A stretch of 25,156 bases of DNA from a virus: IMG/VR virus record IMGVR_UViG_3300025759_006953, positions 1 through 25,156 of that record, one strand, 5' to 3'. The stretch's first letter is position 1. Each line of letters begins with the position of its first letter. Under the pieces are notes generated by a model. The model had not been told where the DNA came from. It saw only the letters and a list, made by a program, of their open reading frames with translations, and did no database searches. The position numbers and the translations under genes were made by a program. Shown here in pieces: positions 6,650-15,139 of this stretch.

Positions 6650-9600
6650 CTAATTATATTGTGATCCATCAAGTTTAAATAATGGATCTTTAAATACTCT
6701 AGCAATATTATTTTCTGCTTGACGATGTAAGGCCGATAACTCTGTTAAAACTTCACTACGTTTAATTAACTCATTTATAATTTGTTTTAACACTTTACCG
6801 CTAACACTTCCTGTTCCGTCAATATTCCAATAAGCGCCTTCACCTTTAGTGGCCTTACGTAAAATATCTTTCATCCAGTTAGGTGTATTACCTGTTGTCT
6901 CTTCAAGTATACCGTCTTCAGAAATAACTTTTGACTTTCCTTCGACTGTAAACGTTTGCATACGCCTAAGCTCGTCATGGACAGCCCTATAAATAGAAGC
7001 ATCATTAAGCTCATACATTTGATTATCATTAATTTTGCTCATAGCTTTAGCTTTAGCTTGATTTAAACCATTATAAACAGCTTTAGTAACTGAATAACGT
7101 TTATTCATTTCAACAAAATTTCTGTTCATTGCACGATGATACTCATCCACTGAGCTGACATCTGTAATAATAGCATCATGCACTGGGATTAAAAACTTAA
7201 CTCCTTTTTTATTTTCAAATGCAGCTCTATTAACTTGAATAACAGACTCGGCCATAATTGCAGCATCTATTTGTTGAATTGGTAAAACAGGTAATTGGTT
7301 AGCTACTTCTTGACCATAACGACCTCCCGGTTGAATGGTCCATTTATTAGTTTTAGCATCAAAGATTAATTTACGATTACGCATTTGTGCGCTACCTGTA
7401 TAACGAGGCTTTCGAATAGTAATTTCTTGTAGCTCGTCTCCCATATCTACAGTTAATATTTCACCTGTATCATAGTATTCAGTAGAACCCATATAGATAT
7501 TATTGCCCATTGGACCTTGCATTTCAGGAACTAGTCCTAGTAATGCCCAAGTGCGACCCGCTTTTTTGTAAACGGATTGATGTTTAAAGCTTAATGTAGG
7601 TGCAATTGTTCCTGCAATAATGTAATTAAGATCATTAATTGCTTCTTGTCGTGTGTAGTTGTAAGCTTCTAAGTCTAGCATTACACTAACTTCTTCGTTA
7701 TCAATAAATGATCTAGCTGTTTCTTCATTAAAAAGAAAATGACGACCATATGATACTTCCATCAACGGTTGTTTTGAAAGTTCTTTAATTAACTCACGAT
7801 TATCTTCGATCTTTAAGAAAAAGTTTTTCCAATATTCACGTCTTTCGTCAGATAACCCACCGCTTTTAGTAGCATAATCAATGCCTTGATTTAAATTTTG
7901 TGCAAAGAGTTTACGAACATCACCTAAAGGTAACACATTGTCATCAGAGGCATAGATAAGACCTGTGCGTGACAATAGATCGGCGTTTCCCATTTGCATT
8001 GCTTGAATAGCAATACCATTTTGTTTACCGTCATGTTGTGTTTGTGCTTCAGGAGTAAATGAGCCTGTAACTTTTGTATCAGGTGGTAATCCCATTTCGT
8101 TTAACACTGCTGCAACTGCTTGTGTTTGACCACGGCCTTGCTTAGACGCTAAATCAAAATTAGCTAAATCAATATATGATTGGAATGCATAGCCCCATTC
8201 ACCTTTAGTATTTAACTCATTGAATAGATCTTGAAGAGAAGGATCTGCTGATAAAAATCCTGCTAAGTTTGCTTGTGGATCTGTCTTTAATGCATTAACT
8301 ATTTTAATTAGCTTACGACCTTTGGCTACCCATTGATCATATTCAGCACCATCCATTGCTTTTTTAGTTGTGTTTAAAATAGCATTCCAACCCATGTCTT
8401 CGGTATCTACTTCTTGACCAGTTAAATCTCGAATCATAGTAGGCGTTAAAAGGTTGCGTCCTGTAATGTACAAAAAGTTTTCATACGTTTTAGTTGATCT
8501 ATCTTTTAAAGGATTAAGGTAAGTTTTTTGTGCGCTACCTACAAACATACGAGCTAAGCTTTTGCTGTCTTGTGGGTTAAGCACTGTATTACGCACAAAG
8601 AAACGACCAACAGAAGTAGCATCCATAATTTTATTATAGAATACTTGATTTCTTTTGTTAAGGCCTTGAGTAATAATCTTAGAAAGCTTACGGGCTTCCA
8701 TACGCATTACCATATTTGCTTGTGCAGTAGCTTGCCCTTCATCCATAGTTTTTAATGCATGATCACGAGCTTTAAGCCATTTGGCTTTATCAAGCCCCAT
8801 TGTTTTAGCATAAGGCTGAGTAGAATAATCCCCTTCAGGTGCTTTGCCTCTAATGTCAACAAATTGTCTACCGTCTTGAGTTTGTCTAATTTGAATTACA
8901 TTATTAACCATCATACGCGCAAATACAAAACGATCTTCCATTACTCGATAAGGTATTGAGCCTAAAATACTTTTAGCTAAATCAGCTTTTGCTGTATTTG
9001 GATCTGATTGATTTGTTTTAGATTGGCTACCTTCTTTACGACGACCACGCTCTCTTGCTCTAAAAGGCGCTGTAGTTCCTCCGATAGTTGGTGTAGCTGA
9101 TGTATCAACTTCATTAGCAAAACCCATATCTTCCATAAGTGGTTGCATTGAGCGAATATAAGCAGCACCTTCATCACTAATTGCAATATAATCAGATTCG
9201 CCTTCTTGTTCAATTACTGAAAACATCCCTGTTTCAGTTAACACATTATTAAAAATTGCATTAGTAGCAGCAATAACATCTGAGCCTACTGATGCAGAAC
9301 CGCCACCAAACCCTGGACGAATGTCAGGTGAGTCTTGTGCAATAGGATTTTCTGCAATGATATCAAACAAAGTTTGCGAAATACGATTTCGAAATTCATT
9401 AGCATCTAATCGCCTATCTACACTAGGGCTTAAATCTGTTGAACCAAAAGATTTACCTCGTTGTGTAATTCGAGTATCTTCTTTATCTAAAACATTTTTA
9501 CCTTCAATAGCAATTGCAGTTGCTAATCCAGCACCAAGCCTAGTGCTTAATGTTCCTGTTTCTGAATCATACAAACCAAGACCTGATAATGTGCTTTGAA

Positions 9601-10270
9601 TTTTATTATCAATTTCAGTATTACCAGTTAACGTAGGTAACATTGTTCTTGGGATAATCTGATTATAAGTATCAGCTGCATCAGCTAACACTTCAAAGTC
9701 TGTTTCAACATCAAGTGCAGTTCGAGTAATATTTAATCCATACTTATCTGTTTGTCCTTGGATATTTTCAGGATCGTATGAAGCAATAATCTCCTGAACT
9801 TCAGGTTTAGCTTTTAATTCTGCAGGTGATTCAAAGTCTAATGTTGCTGGCATTGTTTCCCCGGTTTCAACATCAACTTCTGGTTGTCTAATACGGGGTG
9901 CTGCTGCTGCTTGGAAGGCAGCTTCTTCTTCTGCAATTCGTTGTTTGTCTTCTGGATTGTTTGTAAATTGATTAGTCTCAATATCAAACACAGGAGCCAT
10001 TGTATCTATTAAAGGCTGTGGATTTAATTCTGAGCCAGCTGTCATTGCCCTGTCAACTGCGCCTGAAGGATCAGACATATATGCAGGTTCAGTAGGGATA
10101 TCTTGACGACCCTCTATTCCTTTGCGTTGATATAATTCGTCTACTGCATCAGGGGTTTTAAGAAAATCATCTCCCCTAGCTTGTTGAGAACGCAAGCGAG
10201 ACATTGCTTGTTGTTCTTTTGCTGCTCTTTCTGCTTGTTTTTGTTTTGAACTTTTAATTTGAAAAGCCAT
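6650..10270 (-). CDS. Putative virion-packaged single-subunit RNA polymerase (N4 vRNAP-like), 1206 residues
   Basis: A long protein in the ejection-protein module with the ordered signature of single-subunit RNA polymerases. T552-S-V-G-R556 matches the T/DxxGR motif, in the T form known from the N4 virion enzyme, and is followed by NTVLNPQDS, which resembles T7 MFNPQGND. Motif A is D747-G in QHDGKQNGIAIQA. Motif B is K833-QPL-M837-EVS-Y841-G842, with the exact T7 K-to-Tyr spacing of 8 and K829 where T7 has R627. Motif C is H1031-D1032 in IPVHDAI, preceded by LPIQQID (996-1002). Met rather than Phe in motif B and the GR motif argue against a DNA polymerase. The first ~450 residues are Gln/Ala/Pro-rich and unrecognised, possibly for packaging or ejection. 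The total is close to the N4 mini-vRNAP (1106 residues). TAGGAG precedes the ATG. Catalysis and packaging are inferred. Confidence 0.82.
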   Translation of the reverse strand: MAFQIKSSKQKQAERAAKEQQAMSRLRSQQARGDDFLKTPDAVDELYQRKGIEGRQDIPTEPAYMSDPSGAVDRAMTAGSELNPQPLIDTMAPVFDIETNQFTNNPEDKQRIAEEEAAFQAAAAPRIRQPEVDVETGETMPATLDFESPAELKAKPEVQEIIASYDPENIQGQTDKYGLNITRTALDVETDFEVLADAADTYNQIIPRTMLPTLTGNTEIDNKIQSTLSGLGLYDSETGTLSTRLGAGLATAIAIEGKNVLDKEDTRITQRGKSFGSTDLSPSVDRRLDANEFRNRISQTLFDIIAENPIAQDSPDIRPGFGGGSASVGSDVIAATNAIFNNVLTETGMFSVIEQEGESDYIAISDEGAAYIRSMQPLMEDMGFANEVDTSATPTIGGTTAPFRARERGRRKEGSQSKTNQSDPNTAKADLAKSILGSIPYRVMEDRFVFARMMVNNVIQIRQTQDGRQFVDIRGKAPEGDYSTQPYAKTMGLDKAKWLKARDHALKTMDEGQATAQANMVMRMEARKLSKIITQGLNKRNQVFYNKIMDATSVGRFFVRNTVLNPQDSKSLARMFVGSAQKTYLNPLKDRSTKTYENFLYITGRNLLTPTMIRDLTGQEVDTEDMGWNAILNTTKKAMDGAEYDQWVAKGRKLIKIVNALKTDPQANLAGFLSADPSLQDLFNELNTKGEWGYAFQSYIDLANFDLASKQGRGQTQAVAAVLNEMGLPPDTKVTGSFTPEAQTQHDGKQNGIAIQAMQMGNADLLSRTGLIYASDDNVLPLGDVRKLFAQNLNQGIDYATKSGGLSDERREYWKNFFLKIEDNRELIKELSKQPLMEVSYGRHFLFNEETARSFIDNEEVSVMLDLEAYNYTRQEAINDLNYIIAGTIAPTLSFKHQSVYKKAGRTWALLGLVPEMQGPMGNNIYMGSTEYYDTGEILTVDMGDELQEITIRKPRYTGSAQMRNRKLIFDAKTNKWTIQPGGRYGQEVANQLPVLPIQQIDAAIMAESVIQVNRAAFENKKGVKFLIPVHDAIITDVSSVDEYHRAMNRNFVEMNKRYSVTKAVYNGLNQAKAKAMSKINDNQMYELNDASIYRAVHDELRRMQTFTVEGKSKVISEDGILEETTGNTPNWMKDILRKATKGEGAYWNIDGTGSVSGKVLKQIINELIKRSEVLTELSALHRQAENNIARVFKDPLFKLDGSQYN
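7121..8638 (-). other. RNA polymerase catalytic core within the 1206-residue protein
   Basis: This is the stretch coding residues about 545-1050, from the TxxGR motif to just past motif C. Spacing between key residues is R556 to D747 (191), D747 to K833 (86) and Y841 to D1032 (191), compared with 112, 94 and 173 in T7 RNA polymerase. The order and the short motif B spacing are conserved. The longer first and last intervals indicate insertions in the thumb/palm and fingers, which is also a feature of N4-type enzymes. Confidence 0.75.
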
Positions 10271-10285
10271 TTAAATCTCCTAGAT

Positions 10286-10310
10286 GGGTGACACCTTGGA
10301 AGTGCCACCC
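10286..10310 (-). promoter_or_regulatory. RNA hairpin in the leader of the putative virion RNAP gene
   Basis: In the 48-nt gap between the 1603-residue and 1206-residue genes, minus-strand RNA can form GGGTGGCAC / GTGTCACCC with a 7-nt loop. That is a 9-bp stem including one G-U pair, which becomes an A/C mismatch on the plus strand, so the fold is better as late mRNA. It lies just upstream of the TAGGAG ribosome site. No U-run follows, so it is not a standard terminator. A processing, mRNA-stability or translation-control element is likely. Confidence 0.6.
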
Positions 10311-10318
10311 GTAGTTAA

Positions 10319-13300
10319 TTATGTGTATTTTCCCATAAAGAAATCTCTAACATCATTACCTGTTGGCAATGAGCTATCTTTAAAAGGATTAGTTCCAGTT
10401 ACACCTTCAGCTAATGCACCACGAAGTCCTGTTGCTGGTCCAATGTAAGGTGCAGTTTTAAATATATTTCTAAAACCTCGTTCACCTTCACCAGCTAACA
10501 AGTCGCCTACGCCACCGCCTAAAGTTTGTACATTTCTGATAGTTGGCCCTGCTTCGCCTAACGCTGCATTCATTAACCATTCCATACCTTCATCTCGTTG
10601 TGGATAAAGTGGATGAATTAAATCAACTACACGCTCATACTGACCTAATGCACCTGATGCATAAACAGCACGCTGAATATACCCTGACGTATCTAGGTAA
10701 GGGCTAGGCTGACCGAACTTAATCATATCTTTAAGTAGTTGTGATGCACCGCCTAATGCCATTAGCATAATAATTAAAGCAAATGTGTCATACTTAACTT
10801 TAATATTGCCTCGTCTTAAACCTCTATCATATAGCTTTGGAATAATATTAGCAGTAAATGTACTAATAAAGCCGTTAAACTGTGTGATTAATTGGAAGTG
10901 AGGATCTTGAAAAACTAATGGACGATTAGAATGACCCGGCATTTGAATACGTTCATGAACATAACGTTGAATTGCATTACTCATTTCATCATGAATATAA
11001 CTTTCTAATTCTGATAAATTATTAACGTATAATTCAATTGCTTCACGACCTTTAATATTAGGAATTTTACTACGTAATGCTTTACGTAATGCAGCCTCTC
11101 GTTGAGTAGCAGGTCTTGCTGCAGCTTCATCTATTTCTAATGCAAGATCAGTAGCCATCATACTAGATAAGTTAGAATTAACACCATCTGTAATGTTAAG
11201 AAAAGAATCTCTTGACATAGAATCAAGATCTTCCATTAATAACATCATTCGATCTACATCAAGGCCTAATGAAGTTAACTGTCGGTAAGCTGACATTTCT
11301 AGTTCATTAAATTTATCAAAATTAAAACCATAAATACCTTTATCTTCGGCATCTATTTGATTTAATTTTGTAGGGGCTAACTCTAAAATTGAAAAAGAGT
11401 TTTTAATTGCATCTAAAGCAATTACTGAAACAATTCTACGTTGTAACTGAGTAATACCCTGGATACCTACGCCTTTAAAGAAAGCTTCATGCAATCTAGC
11501 AAATGCTAAATCACGTTCACCTGTTGCTAGCCTATCAGCAATAGTGTTTGCATTAACGTCTAGCCCTACTGCTTTAACTAACTCTCTGCCTTTATTTGCT
11601 TCTGAGTCTAATGCTTTATTAAACGAAGTAGAAATTTGTTTAATGAATTGATCAGTTGAATTCTTAAACATCTCATCATCTTTAACATCAAAATAAATCA
11701 TTGCAAATTCAGGCAATGAAGCTGGCATTGATAAAGGCAATCCAGCAAGGATTGACCATGAGGTAGCAAAGCTATTTAATGCAGCAAGCCTAGGATTTTC
11801 AATACGATTATAATTACCGTTAGCTGCATTAATCATTGATACTACATAGAATGCGAACTGAGAAAGTTCATCACGAGTTAGATCGCCTTCTGCTTCTAAC
11901 TCTCTAAATAAACGATGCAGCTTATGACCGCCTTGTCCAAAGTATTTTGCATTTGCAATATACCTTGCACTATCTACTTGCGTTTTATTCAAACTTTCAA
12001 ATAAGTTTTTATTTCTAAAGCGATTTAGCTTGTCTGATTGCGCTAGCTTATCTGCATCTTTTGTAAAAGCAAATGGAACACCTGTAGTTCTAAAATCAAT
12101 TAAAGAATAGCTAGGTGCATCCTCTCCTTGATTTTCTTTACTTAAAGTAGGATCTACTGAGTTAATAGTTTGTTCACCGCGCCTTGCAATATTATCATAT
12201 ATGCGTTGTGCAGCTTCTTCACTGTAATTTAACTCCTCAACTAAAAGTTTTTTAAACAACACTGGATTTTTTCTAACTGAACGCCAATCAAAGCCTTGAT
12301 TTTGCCACCACATATTTATATTATAAATTAATTCTGGACCAGCAGGATTTTCTTTCACATGCTCTTCTTTTGTTTTAACATACAAATAATCGTAAGAGCG
12401 TTTGATTGAATCAGCAGATAAAAAATTACGTCTTAGTAACTCAATATTTGATGCACTAACTTCTCGGTCTTTAACTGATTTAGGAAGAAATTGCATTAAA
12501 GTAGCTTCATCAATTGTACCATTTGTCCCAAACTTATTTACAACATCCATATACACATCTATTTCTTCAGACAAAATTACAGGATCTGTTGTGTTAAATC
12601 CTAAGTTATTTAAAATTTCAATATATGCAGTATGTTCTTCTGTTCCCGGAGTAGAACGCTGATAGTCTGAAATAACTTGATTTAAAGAAGGCAATTTAGA
12701 TTGCATATCAAAGGCTTTATAAACTGCATAACCTCTTGATGTTCCAAATTCAATTAAGTCTTCTGAAATCTTTACTGCATTTTTATAAGTCATTTTACTT
12801 TTGCCAAATAAATTTGCAATAACTTTTTCATCTACAAATAACTTTGCTTTATGAATAATTGTTTGTTGAAACTCTTTAAAGTTAATTCCAGGATGTACAA
12901 CATCGCCTAATACACTTCCTACCCTTGCTAATATTTCTAGTGCTTTTGGATTTGCAATAGCTCTAGCTGCTTTAATAGCTGAACGTTCTGCACCACGTAC
13001 AAGACGTCCTGCACCTACTGCTAATACTTCAAGAAAATCACTAGCACCTTGTATATTGCTTAGAGTATTACGCATACCTTTTTTACGAGTAATATAGTCT
13101 TTAGCAAGCGTATTAGCTTTGTTTTGTTCAGAAGCAAGATTATACTCTACAACTTTGTTTTGTTTTTTCTTATTTAAAACTTGTTGTTTATTACGTGCTT
13201 GCCTTTCATTTATAGCACGCTCTTGCGCTTTAGTTGCTGCTGTAATATATGCGTCAGCAGCTGCTGGGTCATTAGAACGAATATTACTTTCAGTACCAGA

Positions 13301-15130
13301 AACTACTTTACTAACTAAGCCTCCTTGTGCAACAACATCTGCAACTCCTCGTTGTGCATATTCAATTAACGCAGGATCATTTGTTGTTTCTTCAACTAGC
13401 TGTTGATCTGTTTTTTGATTGTTAATAATACTAGCTTGTGTAGCACTTTCATTTTCAACATTAGTAACAGCTGCTTGTTCTGCAGGATTTGTAGCTGTAT
13501 TTTCTTGTTCACGAGCTTGTCTTTCAATTCCTTCATCAATAGTACTAATGCCTTCACCTGATTGCATACGTCCTATTTTATAAAGCTCAAACAAGTTCAT
13601 TCGCTCTTGATCAGCACGACGATATATTGACTTATTAAGTCTGTTTCGACTTTGAGCATATACATTACCTGCACTGCCTAAGCCTGTACCTAACACACCA
13701 CCCGCTACAGCAGCATTAGTAAGCCTGTTAAATACTTCGTCACGAGTATACTCTTTTTCAGAAAAACCTGCAGCCGAAGCCATTTGTAAACCTTCTTGGC
13801 CTACCTCAGTTAATGCCTCACGAACTAAACCTTTACCTGCTGCAGTACCTAAAGAACCTACAGAAAAATTAGCAATATCAGAAGGTTGAATTCTTTGTTT
13901 ACCAATTTCTTTTAAAAATTCTTTTTGTTTTTTAGCAGTAGCTTTAGCAAAAGTAGTTGCGGCTTGTTGTTGTGTCATGCCTTTATTCATTAAGGCTTTA
14001 ATTACTTTTTGTTTACCTTGTGCGCTAAACACTTGTACAGGTGCAATCAATCCTCTTAAACCTAAGTATTCAAGTGTTGCTTGACCTACACCAGAAATAG
14101 AGGCCACTACAAATTGTGAAGTACCTTTGTCTCCTTCCATTTCATTCCAAGTTTGACCTGCATAAATAACAGAGTTTGGAAGTGCGGTTAAACCTGCTAC
14201 TGCTAATGAGCCACCCCCTGTTGCTAAAGCAATTGGAACTGCAGCTGCAAAAGCAGCAAAAGAAGTAACCATATAAGGAGCTGACATTGCAGCGTTATTT
14301 AATACGTATTGAAAACCATTATACAAGTTGTCAACTTCATCGTAGTTAAGCAATAAGTCAGGCGTGTCAGCAATAGCTGATCTAGCTCGCATTACACCTT
14401 GTTCACCAATATTTTCAATTAATTCAATATCAGTTGTTTGTCCAATAGCATCTAAGTAACCCCAAAAACCTTCGCGGATACCGTCCCAACCAAGACCCCC
14501 TGCAAAGCCCATACCACTAAGTAAACCTTTAGGTTTATTTTCTAGTGTTCTATTAGGATCTCTAAACTGAACTCCAGCATGAATCTCAGGAATATACTCT
14601 GACTCATCAATAGCTAATGATTTATATTCAGGACGACCTTGTTCTATCGCATCGGTATAAGCATCACGTTGTTCTTGAAATAAACTACGTTGATCTCCAA
14701 AAAGTCGACGATACATTTCACCTTCACGATAAAGAGTAGCGTTCTTTTCAGAAGTAAAAGTATCTAGCTTAGCTAAACCTTCTTTATAAAGTGTTTCCGA
14801 TAGGTCTTCACCTGCATCATTTTGAATTGATGCAAGATCTCGGCCATAGTCATCTTGTTTACCCGAATATATAATTCGATTAAACCCACCTTTGTTGATG
14901 ACATCGGCAACAACTTCCGTATTCATGTTGCCGCCGATTTCACCATGTTTAGTTTCAAACTCACCATCGTCATTCTTAATAAGAGAACTAGTTTCAAGGC
15001 CATCAAAGCCCATGATACGAATTCTACGCCCTGTTTTATTATCATGAAGCGTATCGCTATCAATCAAGGTCTGAGTATTTCCTTTATTATCTGTAAAAGA
15101 AAATATCTCTGCTGGCTTATAACCTTCCAT
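10319..15130 (-). CDS. Giant internal virion / ejection protein with N-terminal nuclease domain (gp16-like position)
   Basis: A 1603-residue protein in the slot of T7 gp16, so probably ejected to form the trans-envelope DNA channel. Residues ~20-125 are a staphylococcal-nuclease fold with all catalytic residues present (listed separately). Residues ~280-315 are strongly hydrophobic and Ala/Gly-rich, able to span a membrane, and a second hydrophobic stretch lies at ~1450-1465. Between them are long helical, Gln/Lys-rich regions, one (~540-680) looking like coiled coil. The C-terminal ~160 residues are Gly-rich, with turns typical of ejection proteins. Unlike T7 gp16, no transglycosylase domain is seen here; that activity sits in the next protein upstream. 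AGGAG precedes the ATG, and the gene starts 9 nt after the 884-residue gene ends. The structural role is inferred from order and length; the nuclease domain rests on motifs. Confidence 0.85.
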   Translation of the reverse strand: MEGYKPAEIFSFTDNKGNTQTLIDSDTLHDNKTGRRIRIMGFDGLETSSLIKNDDGEFETKHGEIGGNMNTEVVADVINKGGFNRIIYSGKQDDYGRDLASIQNDAGEDLSETLYKEGLAKLDTFTSEKNATLYREGEMYRRLFGDQRSLFQEQRDAYTDAIEQGRPEYKSLAIDESEYIPEIHAGVQFRDPNRTLENKPKGLLSGMGFAGGLGWDGIREGFWGYLDAIGQTTDIELIENIGEQGVMRARSAIADTPDLLLNYDEVDNLYNGFQYVLNNAAMSAPYMVTSFAAFAAAVPIALATGGGSLAVAGLTALPNSVIYAGQTWNEMEGDKGTSQFVVASISGVGQATLEYLGLRGLIAPVQVFSAQGKQKVIKALMNKGMTQQQAATTFAKATAKKQKEFLKEIGKQRIQPSDIANFSVGSLGTAAGKGLVREALTEVGQEGLQMASAAGFSEKEYTRDEVFNRLTNAAVAGGVLGTGLGSAGNVYAQSRNRLNKSIYRRADQERMNLFELYKIGRMQSGEGISTIDEGIERQAREQENTATNPAEQAAVTNVENESATQASIINNQKTDQQLVEETTNDPALIEYAQRGVADVVAQGGLVSKVVSGTESNIRSNDPAAADAYITAATKAQERAINERQARNKQQVLNKKKQNKVVEYNLASEQNKANTLAKDYITRKKGMRNTLSNIQGASDFLEVLAVGAGRLVRGAERSAIKAARAIANPKALEILARVGSVLGDVVHPGINFKEFQQTIIHKAKLFVDEKVIANLFGKSKMTYKNAVKISEDLIEFGTSRGYAVYKAFDMQSKLPSLNQVISDYQRSTPGTEEHTAYIEILNNLGFNTTDPVILSEEIDVYMDVVNKFGTNGTIDEATLMQFLPKSVKDREVSASNIELLRRNFLSADSIKRSYDYLYVKTKEEHVKENPAGPELIYNINMWWQNQGFDWRSVRKNPVLFKKLLVEELNYSEEAAQRIYDNIARRGEQTINSVDPTLSKENQGEDAPSYSLIDFRTTGVPFAFTKDADKLAQSDKLNRFRNKNLFESLNKTQVDSARYIANAKYFGQGGHKLHRLFRELEAEGDLTRDELSQFAFYVVSMINAANGNYNRIENPRLAALNSFATSWSILAGLPLSMPASLPEFAMIYFDVKDDEMFKNSTDQFIKQISTSFNKALDSEANKGRELVKAVGLDVNANTIADRLATGERDLAFARLHEAFFKGVGIQGITQLQRRIVSVIALDAIKNSFSILELAPTKLNQIDAEDKGIYGFNFDKFNELEMSAYRQLTSLGLDVDRMMLLMEDLDSMSRDSFLNITDGVNSNLSSMMATDLALEIDEAAARPATQREAALRKALRSKIPNIKGREAIELYVNNLSELESYIHDEMSNAIQRYVHERIQMPGHSNRPLVFQDPHFQLITQFNGFISTFTANIIPKLYDRGLRRGNIKVKYDTFALIIMLMALGGASQLLKDMIKFGQPSPYLDTSGYIQRAVYASGALGQYERVVDLIHPLYPQRDEGMEWLMNAALGEAGPTIRNVQTLGGGVGDLLAGEGERGFRNIFKTAPYIGPATGLRGALAEGVTGTNPFKDSSLPTGNDVRDFFMGKYT
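14756..15073 (-). other. Staphylococcal-nuclease (SNase/TNase) domain
   Basis: Residues about 20-125 of the 1603-residue protein. By alignment to the Staphylococcus aureus enzyme: D26 in DSDT equals D21, R38 and D43 in RIMGFD equal R35 and D40 with the same 5-residue spacing, E46 equals E43 at the same +3 spacing, and R97 in DDYGRDLA equals R87 in DKYGRGLA. LYKEGLAKL matches the family's VRQGLAKV helix. All metal and phosphate contacts are therefore present, and calcium-dependent cleavage of DNA or RNA is expected. Confidence 0.85.
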
Positions 15131-15139
15131 TAATTGCTC

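Noticed and set aside
9321-9599. Open plus-strand frame of 92 codons antisense to the N-terminal part of the putative virion RNAP.
   Set aside because: No ribosome site or recognisable motif, and it is fully contained in the opposite-strand gene.
6650-10270. Reading the 1206-residue protein as a second family A DNA polymerase because of its D...K...YG...HD order.
   Set aside because: Motif B has Met rather than the Phe typical of DNA polymerases, motif C is HDA and not HDE, and a TxxGR motif typical of RNA polymerases is present. The true DNA polymerase end is at 1-202.
10286-10310. Hairpin as an intrinsic terminator or as an N4-type hairpin promoter.
   Set aside because: No U-run follows on either strand, and N4 virion-polymerase promoters have short stems with 3-nt loops, unlike this 9-bp stem with a 7-nt loop.
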